This document shows, in pieces, positions 10,192 through 24,679 of a DNA stretch of 64,000 nucleotides. The DNA comes from Plasmodium relictum. Its lineage: Eukaryota > Apicomplexa > Aconoidasida > Haemosporida > Plasmodiidae. The notes below the pieces were generated by a model. That model was given only the letters and a program-made list of their open reading frames with translations, had not been told where the DNA came from and ran no database searches. The stretch lies in assembly GCF_900005765.1 (NCBI RefSeq), contig NC_041691.1:1674001-1738000 (forward strand), written 5' to 3'. A program made the translations under genes and the position numbers. How positions within the stretch are numbered: position 1 is the first letter of the stretch; each line of letters starts with the position of its first letter.

Positions 10192-10449
10192 ACTTCAAAA
10201 AAGCTTTTATTTATATAAGAAGAGTTATAATAAAAATTTGATAAAAAAAATTTAGATAACATACTTCTATAAAAAATAAAAATCTTTGTATGCTACTTTT
10301 TTAGTTTTACCATTTCTATTAATTTCATATTTTTTTAAAAAATCCTCTTTTTTTTTTTCTCTTATATTATTTTTTGTAATATCTTCTAAACTTGAATTTT
10401 TTGCTGATGATAAATATGATTTTATTCTTTTAGTATTATCCATTAACAT
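9607..10449 (-). CDS. Four-exon single-pass membrane protein, unrecognised
   Basis: Built by hand from four exons: 10311..10449, 9960..10125, 9758..9869 and 9607..9654, all with GT-AG introns and phases that fit (1, 2, 0). The donors are GTAAAA, GTAAAT and GTAAGT. The product is 154 residues. Residues 1-46 are basic and charged. Residues 47-101 form a helical, charged stretch ending NSYFGYTNILSTAC. A strong membrane helix (LFFLAFFIVLLLCIFILLV) spans about 106-124. A basic tail follows (RRSKSKKKKKK, then LRNHNIVKHALDEVL). There is no signal peptide, so the likely topology is N-terminus cytosolic with a short C-terminal tail. The helix-then-anchor layout faintly recalls SNARE-like or tail-anchored proteins, but I see no SNARE zero layer and make no such call. 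It sits between the helicase and AP2-G2, where P. falciparum also has a small unknown gene. Confidence 0.72.
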
Positions 10450-13400
10450 TTTTTGTTATAAAAAAAAAAAAAAAAAAGAAAGAAAAAAAAGAAAAGAAAC
10501 ATTACTTTTTAACTTAAATGCATTATTCTTAAAAAAAATTCTCTTTTTATAGAAATATAACATTACTTATCTGTATGTACTAAAAAAATATAATTATGTA
10601 TCAAAAAATTGAACAATAAAACAAAATGAAACAACTCTATACATACAAAAAAATAAATTTTTTCTTTTTTATTCATTAGAAGCAAGAAAGAACGTTTACA
10701 TGATTAAAATATAATAAAGTTAAAAAAAAAATAGATAATATAGACTTAATTTTATCGATGTAGTAATATTTTTTATTCATATCAATGTTGGTAATGAACT
10801 TATGAATAAAATATGAAAGCATCAATAAAAGATATATATCTAACGAATTATAAAAACTTCTTAAAATAATTACAGTTATGTATGTGTGTAGAATATTAAA
10901 AGAAACATACAGAACTAAACGAATTTAACACCAAAAAAAAAAAAAAAGTTTCATAATAATATAATGATTGATTTGTCTTTAAAAATAGAAAATAATTTTT
11001 AATTTTTAACTTTTTTTTAAAATATAAAAGATACATTAAAAACATACTACTTTTATACTTCTTTGAGTAAAATATTAATTTAATAAAATTGAAAATTATA
11101 TCAGATACCCCCGAATAATTCCACCATTTTATTTTAAAATGAAATGAAAGAAATAATAGAGAAAAAAAAAAAAGCAAAAGTGAACTTCATATATTTTAGC
11201 TAAATAAAAATGTCTTTTTCTTAATTTTAATGCAGTTATTTTCATTCACTCATTTTTATTTATGTTTTTTTTCAATGCATGCAAATAAGTTTCAAAAAGA
11301 CCTAAAACATAAACAACTCTAAAAAAGAGTAAGCTTCAAATAAAATAAAAATAAAAAAAAAATGAAATTATTTAAAATTAAAAAATACAATTCATAAATA
11401 AATTATTCAAAAAATATGAAAGAATGAGATTTTAAATCATATTAGATAGTATATGCTTATATGATTATTCGTTGTAAAATTCAATTAATATAGCAATTTT
11501 ACATCTGAGAACATGAAAAATATAATTTAGAAGTATTTGTAATATTTAAGTTATTATGAATAAAATTAAAAAATTAAAAAAATTAAAAAATAAAATAAAT
11601 AAAAATAAAACACTGTCCCATAAAAAAGTATGAATTTACAAATACTACAAACTAATATCTTCATAATTTTCTTCATAACTACATTTGTAGCTATTTATCC
11701 CTATATTTATAAATATTACTTTTTTTTCCTCATGTCTACTTTTCGAATGAAATTTTTTTAAACAGAATAGTCTTTATTATATCTATTTATAATAAATAAT
11801 TAAAATTTTATAATATTTTTGTATAAGCATTTAAAAAAAAAAAGGATAATTCATGCAAAGTTGAAATATTATTCTCATAAAATATATTATAAATATATAT
11901 ATATATAATATTTTTTATATAAATTTGAATATTTTTTATGAATTTTTAATATTTAAAATTAATAATGAGTTATAATTGAACTTTTTTTACTTTACATGTT
12001 AATTTTAAAATACCTCAATATGAAAAAATATTGTATTGAAATATTTATTTAAAAAAAATTGTAACATTAGCCTTTTATCTTTTTTAAGTATCTTTTAAAT
12101 ATGGATTATTTTTAATAAATTTCTTTTTTCTTTTTTTATTTATAACAATTTAGAAATTATTTTTTAAAAGTATAATAATAGTGAATACAAAGAATAGTTA
12201 TAACAAACGTGATGCGCATAAAATTTCCTTTTTAATAAATTAAATAAGTACTATTTTCATTTTTTTAAATAAAAAATCTACAATAATTAATTAAAAAAAA
12301 AAATTTTTGAAGCATTATTTGTTTTTTTAGTAATTGCTGTATTTTTTTAATAAATTTTTAAACACATATTTACTTATTTGTAGAGAATAACGATAATTTT
12401 AAATAATAAAAAATAAGTTTATAATACTAATTAATTATTTAATAGTAATGTACGCTCTGTCACTTTATAAAAATCTTAAATTAGATTTATTAAATAAAGA
12501 CAACTTAGCTTAAAAAAAAAAAAAAAAAAATATTTATTGCACATCATATAAATATATTTTAAAACTCTTAATTTTTCTATTTTTTTAAAAACATAAAGGA
12601 AAGAAATATATAATTTACTACTGTCTATAATAATTATATATAAATTAAAGTGGAATAAAAAAATAACCTTTTTAAATAAAATTATATATATACAAAATCA
12701 TTATTCATTAAAAATGGTGTTCTATTATTTATAAAAATTAAATTAGTACATAAATCTTAAAATATAAATATATCATAGATTTTTTTTTTTTAGCTTTTAT
12801 ATGATTTCACCTTGTTTATAAAATAATATGAAAATTTACGCATTATCTTTTATTGAAATCTAGTAAATTTTTAGAACACATTTTTATTTTTTTTACTTTT
12901 CTTTAAAATTAATAACGATATATTTTATAATTAAATTTGACATTATTCACTAATATTAATATATATAATATGCTTTTAATTTGCTAATATATTATTTTTT
13001 TTCAAATGTTTTGTAGAATTTAACATATGAGAAAAAAAAAAAATGAAGGGTTTATTAATAAGTTAAATGTTCTCTTTTATATTTTATATATAGTTGTTCC
13101 TCAATTTCTTTTATTTTCTCTTTTTTCATTTTTATGCATATATATTTTTTTAAATTTAGTGTTATATAATTTTTTCAAAAGTATACACAGTTCAGAAAAA
13201 ATTATAATTATTAGATGCAAAAATTAAAATAATTTATTTACAAAATTAATTTGTATGTGCATCATAAATGTAAGAGTTTCGTTCAATTATAGTTAATTTT
13301 AAGAGCTTATAAAAATTAAAACATATAAGGAAATATTTTTATTTAATTTTATCTTATTTTTTATAATTATTTTTGTTTTATTATTATTATTATTTATAAA

Positions 13401-15795
13401 TTATTTTCATTATTTTAAAATTTTTTTTTTATTATCCTTTTTTATTACCCATTTAAAAAAAAGGTTAACTAGTGATGATTTTTTTTAACTATCATCATTT
13501 AAAATATAAAAAAAAAAGAAATATTTCAATATGTTGTGAATATTAAATATATATATATAAATACATAAATTAAAATTAAAATTAAAATAAATATTTTATC
13601 ATTTTTATTTGTAACAAATTTTACATGTCAATATAAGATTCTTTATAGTTCATAATTTATTTAATTTTTTATTTTTATTTTCTTATTTTTTTCTGTTTTT
13701 TTATACTTAAAATATTATTTAGTATTTTTTTTCTTTTTTCTCTATTCATATTTTCTTTTTTTTTCCTATTTTATATTTATTTAATGATTCATTATTTTAT
13801 ATTTTAATCATATGTATATATAAAATGTACATAATTCATGTATAATGTGTTTATTGTTAATACTTAATTTTAACTTGCTATTTTTAACGTGAATTTATTT
13901 AGCATTAAATGATTCTTTTTTATATTTTTCATTATATCAAAATTTTTTGTTATATTTTTTTTATTATTAAAGTATATACAATAGTTAATTTTTATATAAA
14001 AAATGGGAACAACATATTAATTTATTATTTTGAACCTTTATTAAAATATTATGAAAAAGTTTCAAATTTATTAACGATTTTGTAAATTAAAAAGAATTAT
14101 ATCTATATCTATATATATATATACTTAAGTAACCTTATGTATCTATATATATACATGTATTTGAATTTATATTGGTTCAATAATTAAAACTTAATTTATC
14201 TTAATTTATTCATTTATGTAATTATTTTTACATTTTTTATTAAGAAAATTTGTTAATATTATTGATTTATTTATTTTTTCTTTTTAATTCTTTTAATTTA
14301 CAACTAGATAATGCATTTATGATTTATTTTTTTAATATTATTTCATTATTTCTTTTTTCTTTTTTTTTTTTTTTTTGCATCTGTGCATTAGAAAAAATTT
14401 CATTACAGTATTAATCATTTGAAAAATATTTTAAAATATATAAAAGGAATGTTAATATTAATTTTTTTTATTTTTTTCATACTATTTTTGAAAAAAGAAT
14501 TGAAGTGTTGTATAAAAACATAAATTTATTTATATATATAAATTATTCTAAAAAATATTTTAAGTTACATTTAAAATAATTTTAATAATTTAAATGATGT
14601 TCTAATGATTTATTTCCGTATTCATTTTTTTTTATTATTTAAAACATACTTTATTTTGATCTGTTTTTTTTTTTTTTCTCTCTTATATATATATATTGAA
14701 ATAACTTTAAATTGTTATGCATATATTATCTTCTTTTTTTTTTTTTTAATTAAATTGTTTTATTATTCAAATTACAGTGTTCACAACCATAAATTTTACA
14801 ATTAAATAAAAAAAAAAAATTAGTATCTTTATCTATTTATACAAATTAAAAAAAAAGTACTTAAGTGTATAATTATTCATATTTATTTATTTAAAAAAAA
14901 AAAAGTTATTTACATATACAGAAATTTCTATTTATTAATTCTGTTAAAAAAAAATGTAATAAACAATATTTAATAATTTTTAATTTAGTTTATGATTATA
15001 AATGTTTTTTAAAATTTTTTGATGTTTTGTATTATTTTTGTAAAATATATTTTTGTTTGTTTCTTTATTTTTTTTCATATTTTTTTATATATATATTTTT
15101 TTTTTTTCTTTTTATTTTTCTACTAATCTATTTATTGATTTAATTATATTTTAATCTAAAAGTTTTATATTATATTTTAGCTAATTATACTTAAGTTTTA
15201 TATAATATTATTATATTTTTTTAAGATTTATGATTTATAAATACTATAATTAATTTCTACGAATTTAATACTAAAAATATAATTAAATGTAGAAAAAAAA
15301 ATTTATATTGATTAGTTATATAATATATATGTTGTAATTATAATTAATAAATGATAGTAAAAATTACTTAAAGTAACTAATAATAAAAAAAAAATTGTAA
15401 TAGTAAAATTTTAATAAATTAAAAAATATTTATATGTATAATGAATAATATTGATGTCCTTAAATAATATGAATTAAAAGAAAATTATTTTAATAAAATA
15501 TAATAATAAATTTCTCTATTCTTTTTTTCAAAAGATAAAAATAAGTTATTGGATTTTTTAAAAGTAATAATATTAGGTTATAACAACAAAAAAAAAAAAG
15601 AAATAAAATAAAAAAAAAAATAGTAGATTTATAGAAACAACAAAATTTATTGTTTTTTAAGTAATGATTTCATTAAGTAAATATTTAAATAAATACATTG
15701 AAAAATAAAGTAGAATTAAGTAACATTTGTTACATTAAATATTCCATATATATATTATTCCTAGTTCGGCATAAAAAAATAAATTAAAAGATGTA
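10450..15795. other. 5.3-kb gene-free region upstream of AP2-G2
   Basis: The longest stretch without a gene in the window. It is nearly pure A/T with many homopolymer runs. The only open frames are short Phe/Ile/Tyr/Leu strings expected from T-rich DNA. Small less A+T-rich islands occur at 11101..11126 (containing ATACCCCCGAAT), 11276..11283 (perfect TGCATGCA) and 12449..12464 (GTACGC, which matches the GNGTAC AP2-G core on the minus strand). A long leader and distal promoter for the regulator downstream would explain its size. That is an inference from gene position only. Confidence 0.5.
11276..11283. promoter_or_regulatory. Perfect TGCATGCA palindrome (ApiAP2 site candidate)
   Basis: The 8-base palindrome TGCATGCA is the well-known core bound by several ApiAP2 proteins. 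At this base composition it should be very rare by chance. It lies about 830 bases upstream of the four-exon membrane protein gene and 4.5 kb upstream of AP2-G2. I cannot tell which gene, if either, it serves. Confidence 0.35.
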
Positions 15796-18700
15796 ATGAG
15801 TAACATGCTAAATAAAGCAACAGATTTGAACGATTTATGCTTAAATGGTTATAATAGTACAGAAAAGAAATATAAAGAGAAAAATATTTTAGATGCGCAT
15901 GAAGATAATATGGATACATATAAAATTAATAATTTAAATGAAAATATTAAAGCTGAAAATTTGTTAGAAGAAAAAAAATTATTAAAAAGCCAACATGAAC
16001 TTGCAGTAAATGAGGAGAGAAAAGAAGGAATTTCTAACAATAAAAATGAATATATTAATGTAAATAATAACAATGATGATATAAATAATAAATATATTAT
16101 TAGAGATATAAATGTTAATGAGCAGAATGAAAATATAAATGAAAATAGAAAAGTAAATGAAGACATAAGTAATGAGAAAGATAAAAATGCAAATATAAAC
16201 TCAGATAAAAATGAAAATACAAATAAAGATGAAAATTTAAATGAAGATGCAAATAAAAATGAAGATAAAAATACAAATGCAAATTCAAATAAATATGAGA
16301 ATTTAAATGAAAATTCAAATAAAAATGAAGATAAAAATACAAATACAAACTCAAATAAAAATGAAGACTTAAATAATGATGGAAATTTCAATAAAGATGC
16401 AAATCAAAATGAATATAAAAATACAAATGCAAACACAAATAAAAATGAAGACTTAAATAATGATGGAAATTTAAATAAAGATACAAATCAAAATGAAGAT
16501 AAAAATGCAAATGCAAACTTAAATAAAAATGAAAATATATATATAGATGAAAATTTAAATGAAAATGCAAATCAAACTGAAGATCAAAATATAAATATCA
16601 ATACTAATACCAACTCCAACGCATGCATCAACATCAATACTAACAGCATAACCAGTACTAATACTAATATAAATTCAAATGCAGATACAAATACAAACGA
16701 AAATAATTATAATATAACTAATTATGTTGATACAAATGAAATTTACATAAATAGCAGTATGAGACAAAAAAACATGGAAGGAATAAATTATTTAGCAAGT
16801 TTATCTAATAATAGCTCATTAGAAAAAAATGAAAAAAAAAATAAGTATAATTTCTTATTATTAAATTCAAGTAGTGGGGAAAAAGAGGATTTATGTGCAT
16901 ATGAAGAAAAATTGGGTATTTCATGTAGATTTTTTATCAATACATCAAATCCTTATGATTTTGATATTAGAATAATAAAAGAAAATTGTTTAACTATATT
17001 TCAATTATTATACACGGAAAAAAAGAAATGGTGTTCGCTCTATATATGTACGCATAATGGTCCAATGTCAAATTTTAATTATCATTTATATAAAATTTTA
17101 TGTAGTAAAGATGATATATATATATACTTTTTTTTATTCAAGAAATTTATATTTTCATGCTACATATATTTCAATTTAGTAAGCATTAAAATATATTCTT
17201 CTTCCTCAAATAAAGAGGACAGTAAATTTAATGATTTTACAAATATTCTTAATAAAAAAAGTTTTATAAATAATGAAAAAAATTACAAGAATGAAGAAAG
17301 TAGTATATCTTCTAATAAAAAGGACGATGCCTATATGGAGAACAATGATGAAGTAAAAAAAAGCGAACTTCCTGAAGCAAAGGCATCTTTACCTTCTAAT
17401 GAAATTAATTTGAATTTTGAAAAAATAAAGGAGCTAAGTAACGTTTATAATAATATATATGATAGTAATAAAAGTGAAGAATCTAAAATTTTAAATTTTT
17501 TATATGACCCATGTAAGCATTTATATGGAAATAAGCTTAATATTTGTTCAAGTTATTTAAATTTTTTTGATATGAATCAATCAGATATAAAAAAAAAATT
17601 ACAATTATTTATTAATACGCATTCTCCAACTATGATAAATATTACAAAAAAATGGAATTCTTTTTATTTAAATAAGAGTAAGATTTGCTCTTTTGTAGAA
17701 AAATATAAGGACATAAAATTTTCTTCATTTGATAATTCTAGAAAAGATAGCACAGAAAAATTTATTAATTCATTTGTTGAAACTTTTTCTGTTATAAAAA
17801 ATTTTAATAATAAACAAATTAAAGAAGAAAAAGAAAAAGATGATGAAGAGCAATATTCTGAAAATGAACATATTTTACTTAAAAATGAAAAAAAGAATAA
17901 TAATACTTCAACATATAAAATTGAAGAAAATAATAACACAATTTCTATATTAAATGAAAGCACAAAAAATGAAAATAAATCATTAGATAATATAATTGAT
18001 CAAAATAATAAAATAAAAGCACCAGATAACAATATACAACTTTTAAATTATAACATTATTAATATTCATGAAATTTCAAGTAATACAGATAATTTTATAA
18101 TCAATGAAAACAAAACAATTCAGAACAAAGATGAAATTGGAAACCAAAATTTCAGTTTTAAAGATGATACTCAGAATAATATATTTAGTAAAAATAATAA
18201 TGAAAAAATTGAGGGATCCTCTGAAAATAACATTGATAAAGATAATTACACTAATAAAGATGATAGTTCAAATGATATTAATAAAAACGAAAATGACATG
18301 AATAGCATGACTAAAAATAAAGAAGACCTAAGTAATATTAATAATAATTCAAATAATAGTAATGATAAAACAATTAATGATGATAATAATAATGATAAAA
18401 CAATTGATGATAATAATAATAATGATAAAACAATTGATGATAATAATAATAATGATAAAACAATTGATGATAATAATAATCATAAAACAATTAATGATAA
18501 TAATAATAATGATAAAATAATTAATGATAATAATAACAATGATAATAATAATAATGATAAAATAATTAATGATAATAATAACAATGATAATAATAATAAT
18601 GATAATAATAATAATGATAATAATATTAATGATAATAATAATAATGATAATAATAATAATGATAAAACAATTAATGATAATAACATTATTGCAAATATAA

Positions 18701-20193
18701 ATGAAAGCAATTATAATGGTTGCAACATAAACATTAGTAATTCATTTAACAATAATGACAACATGAATAATGATATTAATGATAATATAATTAGCACTAG
18801 CATTTGTAGTAATAATAATAGTAATCATAATGAAGGTATTAGTAATATCAGTAATGATGAAACATATAATAAAATATTTAATACAAACAAAAAAAAAGTT
18901 ACAAATATTATATGTGAGGATTATACCAATGTTACAAGTAATAATAAGAATGAAAATAATAAAGAAAATTGTTTTAATGATACAAAGGAAAATGTTTTCA
19001 ATTGTGTAGAAAGTAAAGAAAATATATTGGAATTAAATATGTTAAATAAAAATTGTTTACCTAATAATATAATTTTAAATAATTTAAATATATTAATCAC
19101 TGATTTAAATGAATTATATGATTATTTAGAGAACACTAAAGATAAAACTATAAAACTAGATACCAATTACTTACTAAAAGAAGAAAACAGTGGAAGTAAA
19201 AATAATACATTTAGTACAAAGGGTGAGAATAATATAAATAACTTATATAAAGAAATAAAATCAGATAAAGAAATGTATCATAAAAAAGACGAATATTTTA
19301 ATATAGAAATATCATCTGTTGACATGAAAAGTTTTTGTTCTGTGTGTTCAGGAATTCAATATGATAATTTTGAAAATAGTCTTAATCATTCAGAGGAAAA
19401 TAATTACAAAAAGATTGAAGTATTTATGAAAGAAAGTGACTTTTTTTGTAATTGCAATAATATTAATAGCTATCACAATGAATTGTTAAATGAAAATTAT
19501 AACTACAAGGTTTGCTTTAATGGTGATCAACCTAATGAAGAATATTACGTGATAAAAAAAGATGAGATGAAGAGAGTGAATGGGAAAAAGGATGATCATA
19601 TAAATATGGATAATGAAGAAGATATGAATGAGGAAGAACAACAAAATGGAAAAAACGAACTTAAAAATAGGTGTCTAGCAAAAAATAAAAATAAAATATG
19701 GGTACAAAATAAGGATTTAGAAAAAAAGCCTTTGACTAGTAGAGAGTTAAGAAATATAAGAAGAAACAAAATAGCTAAAAATCAACAGGATCAAAAAAAT
19801 AAGTCAGCAAAATCTACACAGAATTTTGACTTAAAGTCACCTAGAGTTAAAAAATTAGAGAAATTTACAAATGTTGATCAAGAAGAACTTAGAGAAGTTT
19901 TTGGACCGACAGGAGTTTCAGGTGTTTACTTTGAAAAAAGTAGAAGTAGTTGGACTGCTCAATATAAAGTTAGTGGAGGAAAAAGAAGAGCAAAAAGATT
20001 TTTAGTTACTAAAAATATGACTTATGAAGAAATAGAAAATGTAAAACAACAGTGTATAGCATATAGAAAACAAATGGAAAAGGAGTATGTAAAAGAATTT
20101 TTAAATGAAGAAAAAAAAAAAGCAAATAATATGAATTGCTCTATAAGAAAACCTAAAAGAAAAAGAAAAATGAAAAATTTTTATGAATGTTAA
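15796..20193 (+). CDS. AP2-G2: ApiAP2 transcription factor AP2-G2
   Basis: A 1465-residue DNA-binding regulator. A single AP2 domain lies near the C-terminus, about residues 1370-1430 (GPTGVSGVYFEKSRSSWTAQ, then YKVSGGKRRAKRFLV), with a basic tail (RKPKRKRKMKN) that can act as a nuclear signal. Most of the rest is Asn/Asp/Lys-rich, with two repeat arrays. A non-repetitive block at about 360-480 (CRFFINTSNPYDF, WCSLYICTHNGPMSN) and a C-rich patch near 1180-1250 are candidates for conserved functional segments. In P. falciparum and P. berghei the orthologue beside the plasmepsins is AP2-G2, a repressor needed for gametocyte maturation. The name rests on position and on the lone C-terminal AP2 domain. 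Single exon. The ATG at 15796 is in frame with the whole block, and the preceding 5.3 kb is gene-free. Confidence 0.88.
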   Translation: MSNMLNKATDLNDLCLNGYNSTEKKYKEKNILDAHEDNMDTYKINNLNENIKAENLLEEKKLLKSQHELAVNEERKEGISNNKNEYINVNNNNDDINNKYIIRDINVNEQNENINENRKVNEDISNEKDKNANINSDKNENTNKDENLNEDANKNEDKNTNANSNKYENLNENSNKNEDKNTNTNSNKNEDLNNDGNFNKDANQNEYKNTNANTNKNEDLNNDGNLNKDTNQNEDKNANANLNKNENIYIDENLNENANQTEDQNININTNTNSNACININTNSITSTNTNINSNADTNTNENNYNITNYVDTNEIYINSSMRQKNMEGINYLASLSNNSSLEKNEKKNKYNFLLLNSSSGEKEDLCAYEEKLGISCRFFINTSNPYDFDIRIIKENCLTIFQLLYTEKKKWCSLYICTHNGPMSNFNYHLYKILCSKDDIYIYFFLFKKFIFSCYIYFNLVSIKIYSSSSNKEDSKFNDFTNILNKKSFINNEKNYKNEESSISSNKKDDAYMENNDEVKKSELPEAKASLPSNEINLNFEKIKELSNVYNNIYDSNKSEESKILNFLYDPCKHLYGNKLNICSSYLNFFDMNQSDIKKKLQLFINTHSPTMINITKKWNSFYLNKSKICSFVEKYKDIKFSSFDNSRKDSTEKFINSFVETFSVIKNFNNKQIKEEKEKDDEEQYSENEHILLKNEKKNNNTSTYKIEENNNTISILNESTKNENKSLDNIIDQNNKIKAPDNNIQLLNYNIINIHEISSNTDNFIINENKTIQNKDEIGNQNFSFKDDTQNNIFSKNNNEKIEGSSENNIDKDNYTNKDDSSNDINKNENDMNSMTKNKEDLSNINNNSNNSNDKTINDDNNNDKTIDDNNNNDKTIDDNNNNDKTIDDNNNHKTINDNNNNDKIINDNNNNDNNNNDKIINDNNNNDNNNNDNNNNDNNINDNNNNDNNNNDKTINDNNIIANINESNYNGCNINISNSFNNNDNMNNDINDNIISTSICSNNNSNHNEGISNISNDETYNKIFNTNKKKVTNIICEDYTNVTSNNKNENNKENCFNDTKENVFNCVESKENILELNMLNKNCLPNNIILNNLNILITDLNELYDYLENTKDKTIKLDTNYLLKEENSGSKNNTFSTKGENNINNLYKEIKSDKEMYHKKDEYFNIEISSVDMKSFCSVCSGIQYDNFENSLNHSEENNYKKIEVFMKESDFFCNCNNINSYHNELLNENYNYKVCFNGDQPNEEYYVIKKDEMKRVNGKKDDHINMDNEEDMNEEEQQNGKNELKNRCLAKNKNKIWVQNKDLEKKPLTSRELRNIRRNKIAKNQQDQKNKSAKSTQNFDLKSPRVKKLEKFTNVDQEELREVFGPTGVSGVYFEKSRSSWTAQYKVSGGKRRAKRFLVTKNMTYEEIENVKQQCIAYRKQMEKEYVKEFLNEEKKKANNMNCSIRKPKRKRKMKNFYEC
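16130..16600 (+). repeat. Degenerate Asn/Lys/Glu/Asp tandem repeat in AP2-G2
   Basis: Imperfect tandem units of roughly 28-30 residues, with phrases such as NKNEDKNTNANSNK, NKNEDLNNDGNLNKD and DANQNEYKNTNANTNKNED recurring. The DNA is built from AAT/AAA/GAT/GAA codons and evidently expanded by slippage or unequal exchange. The antisense strand gives open Leu/Phe/Tyr-rich frames, which are shadows. Confidence 0.8.
18358..18690 (+). repeat. (D/N)NNNNDKTI microsatellite-like repeat in AP2-G2
   Basis: Units of GATAATAATAATAAT with or without a GATAAAACAATT insert, translating as DNNNN and DKTI(N/D). The variants KTIDD, KTIND and KIIND alternate in blocks, which points to recent expansion by whole-unit duplication. 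It should be highly length-polymorphic between isolates. Confidence 0.85.
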
Positions 20194-21565
20194 AAAAAAT
20201 TGAATATGTTATTATTGAACCTTACTGTAATTGAGTTAATGATTAATAATTTAATTAATAAAAAAATTAAAATTTTAAAATAATATAAAATGATTTATTA
20301 TAGATTAATTTTTTATAAAAATAATTCCTATTTATTTTTTTATGTAATGATGTTATCACTCTTTATTTTACATTTTTTTTTTATAACTTTTTTATTTAAT
20401 ATATTTAAGATGCCAACGATAATCCATTTTTACTCTATTATTATTTTATGTAGTAAATTATTAAATTTAAATAGTTTTTTGTTCAATATATAAATTAACT
20501 TGCTTATAACACTTAAATATTCTTTTTTTTTATACATCAAATATTCAACATTGTATAAAAAATTAAAAATGTAAAATAGAAACGTGTACAAAAATAGTAT
20601 ATAAAAATGATTTTTATCTTATTTTATTTTATTTTTTAATCGTAAAAGTGTTTTATATATATTTTTTATTTTATAATTTTTTCATTTTATTTTAAAAATA
20701 TATTCATATATATAAACCGAAAAATACATAAAACATATTTATAATTAATAGAAACATATAAATGTTTATTCATATTTTTATTTAATATATAGATAATTGA
20801 ATACTCTCATTTTTATCTCATTTCAATATAATATTTTATATATTTATAATAAAGTTAAAATTAAATATTAAAGTATATTACATTTTAATCAATATGAAAA
20901 AAAAAATTATATAAAGTAAAATAGCATATATTAAAGCGAATAAAAAAATGAGACCTAAAAAATGTTAAATTATTTTTTTTCTAAATTTTTGATTATATTT
21001 TTTTCTTATAAGACAAACTTTTTTGTATGAATTTTGCTTATTTAATTTGAAAAATGAATTATAGAGTTTATATGTTTTAAATGTTAACTATATTGTTGCC
21101 TGTAATATTGTCTTTGTTTTATTTAAAGTTCAGCGGAAAAAACTTTTTTTTTTTTTTTTTTTTTATCTTGAATATTTCTCTAACATTTTTATGCTAGATA
21201 TATTCTATAATAAAATTACAAATAATCGCAGCACAAAAATATTTAATTTAAAAAAAAAAAAAAAAAAAGATAATAAAAACTAAAAATTTAAAAAAAATGA
21301 ATATTAAAATATATAGTGTTCAGATAAATGAAAATTGTACGATCTGCTACAGTGGTTCAATCTTATTTTAAATATGCAATTTAATAAAAAATAGTAAACA
21401 CTTATAAACTCTATTTTACATTAAATGTAGCGTTATATTTTGTGTATATTAATAAAAGAAATAATAATTAACGCACAAGATAATTAGAGTTGAAAAATAT
21501 TATTAAATTATATATTTTTTTTTTTATTATTAATTTCGATTAATTCTTTTTTTTTATCCTGTTAT
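20194..21565. other. Gap between AP2-G2 and plasmepsin (convergent)
   Basis: Holds the 3' untranslated ends of both genes. A small less A+T-rich patch at about 21325..21362 (containing GATCTGCTACAGTGG) falls in the plasmepsin 3' flank. I could not match it to an RNA family. Otherwise poly-A/T. Confidence 0.45.

Positions 21566-24679
<3,114 letters not shown>

Noticed and set aside
13470-13500. TGATGA on plus and its inverse on minus as snoRNA box C
   Set aside because: No CTGA at a suitable distance on either strand.
10450-15795. Centromere candidate because of extreme A+T content
   Set aside because: Composition is like the other spacers, with no organised tandem array, and I cannot measure the roughly 97 % A+T expected of Plasmodium centromeres by eye.
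15849-16570. Long minus-strand open frames rich in Leu, Phe, Tyr and Ser
   Set aside because: They are the antisense of the Asn/Lys repeat codons of AP2-G2. Their composition is fully explained by that repeat.
18480-18710. Minus-strand Leu/Ser repeat frame
   Set aside because: Antisense of the DNNNN/DKTI repeat in AP2-G2.
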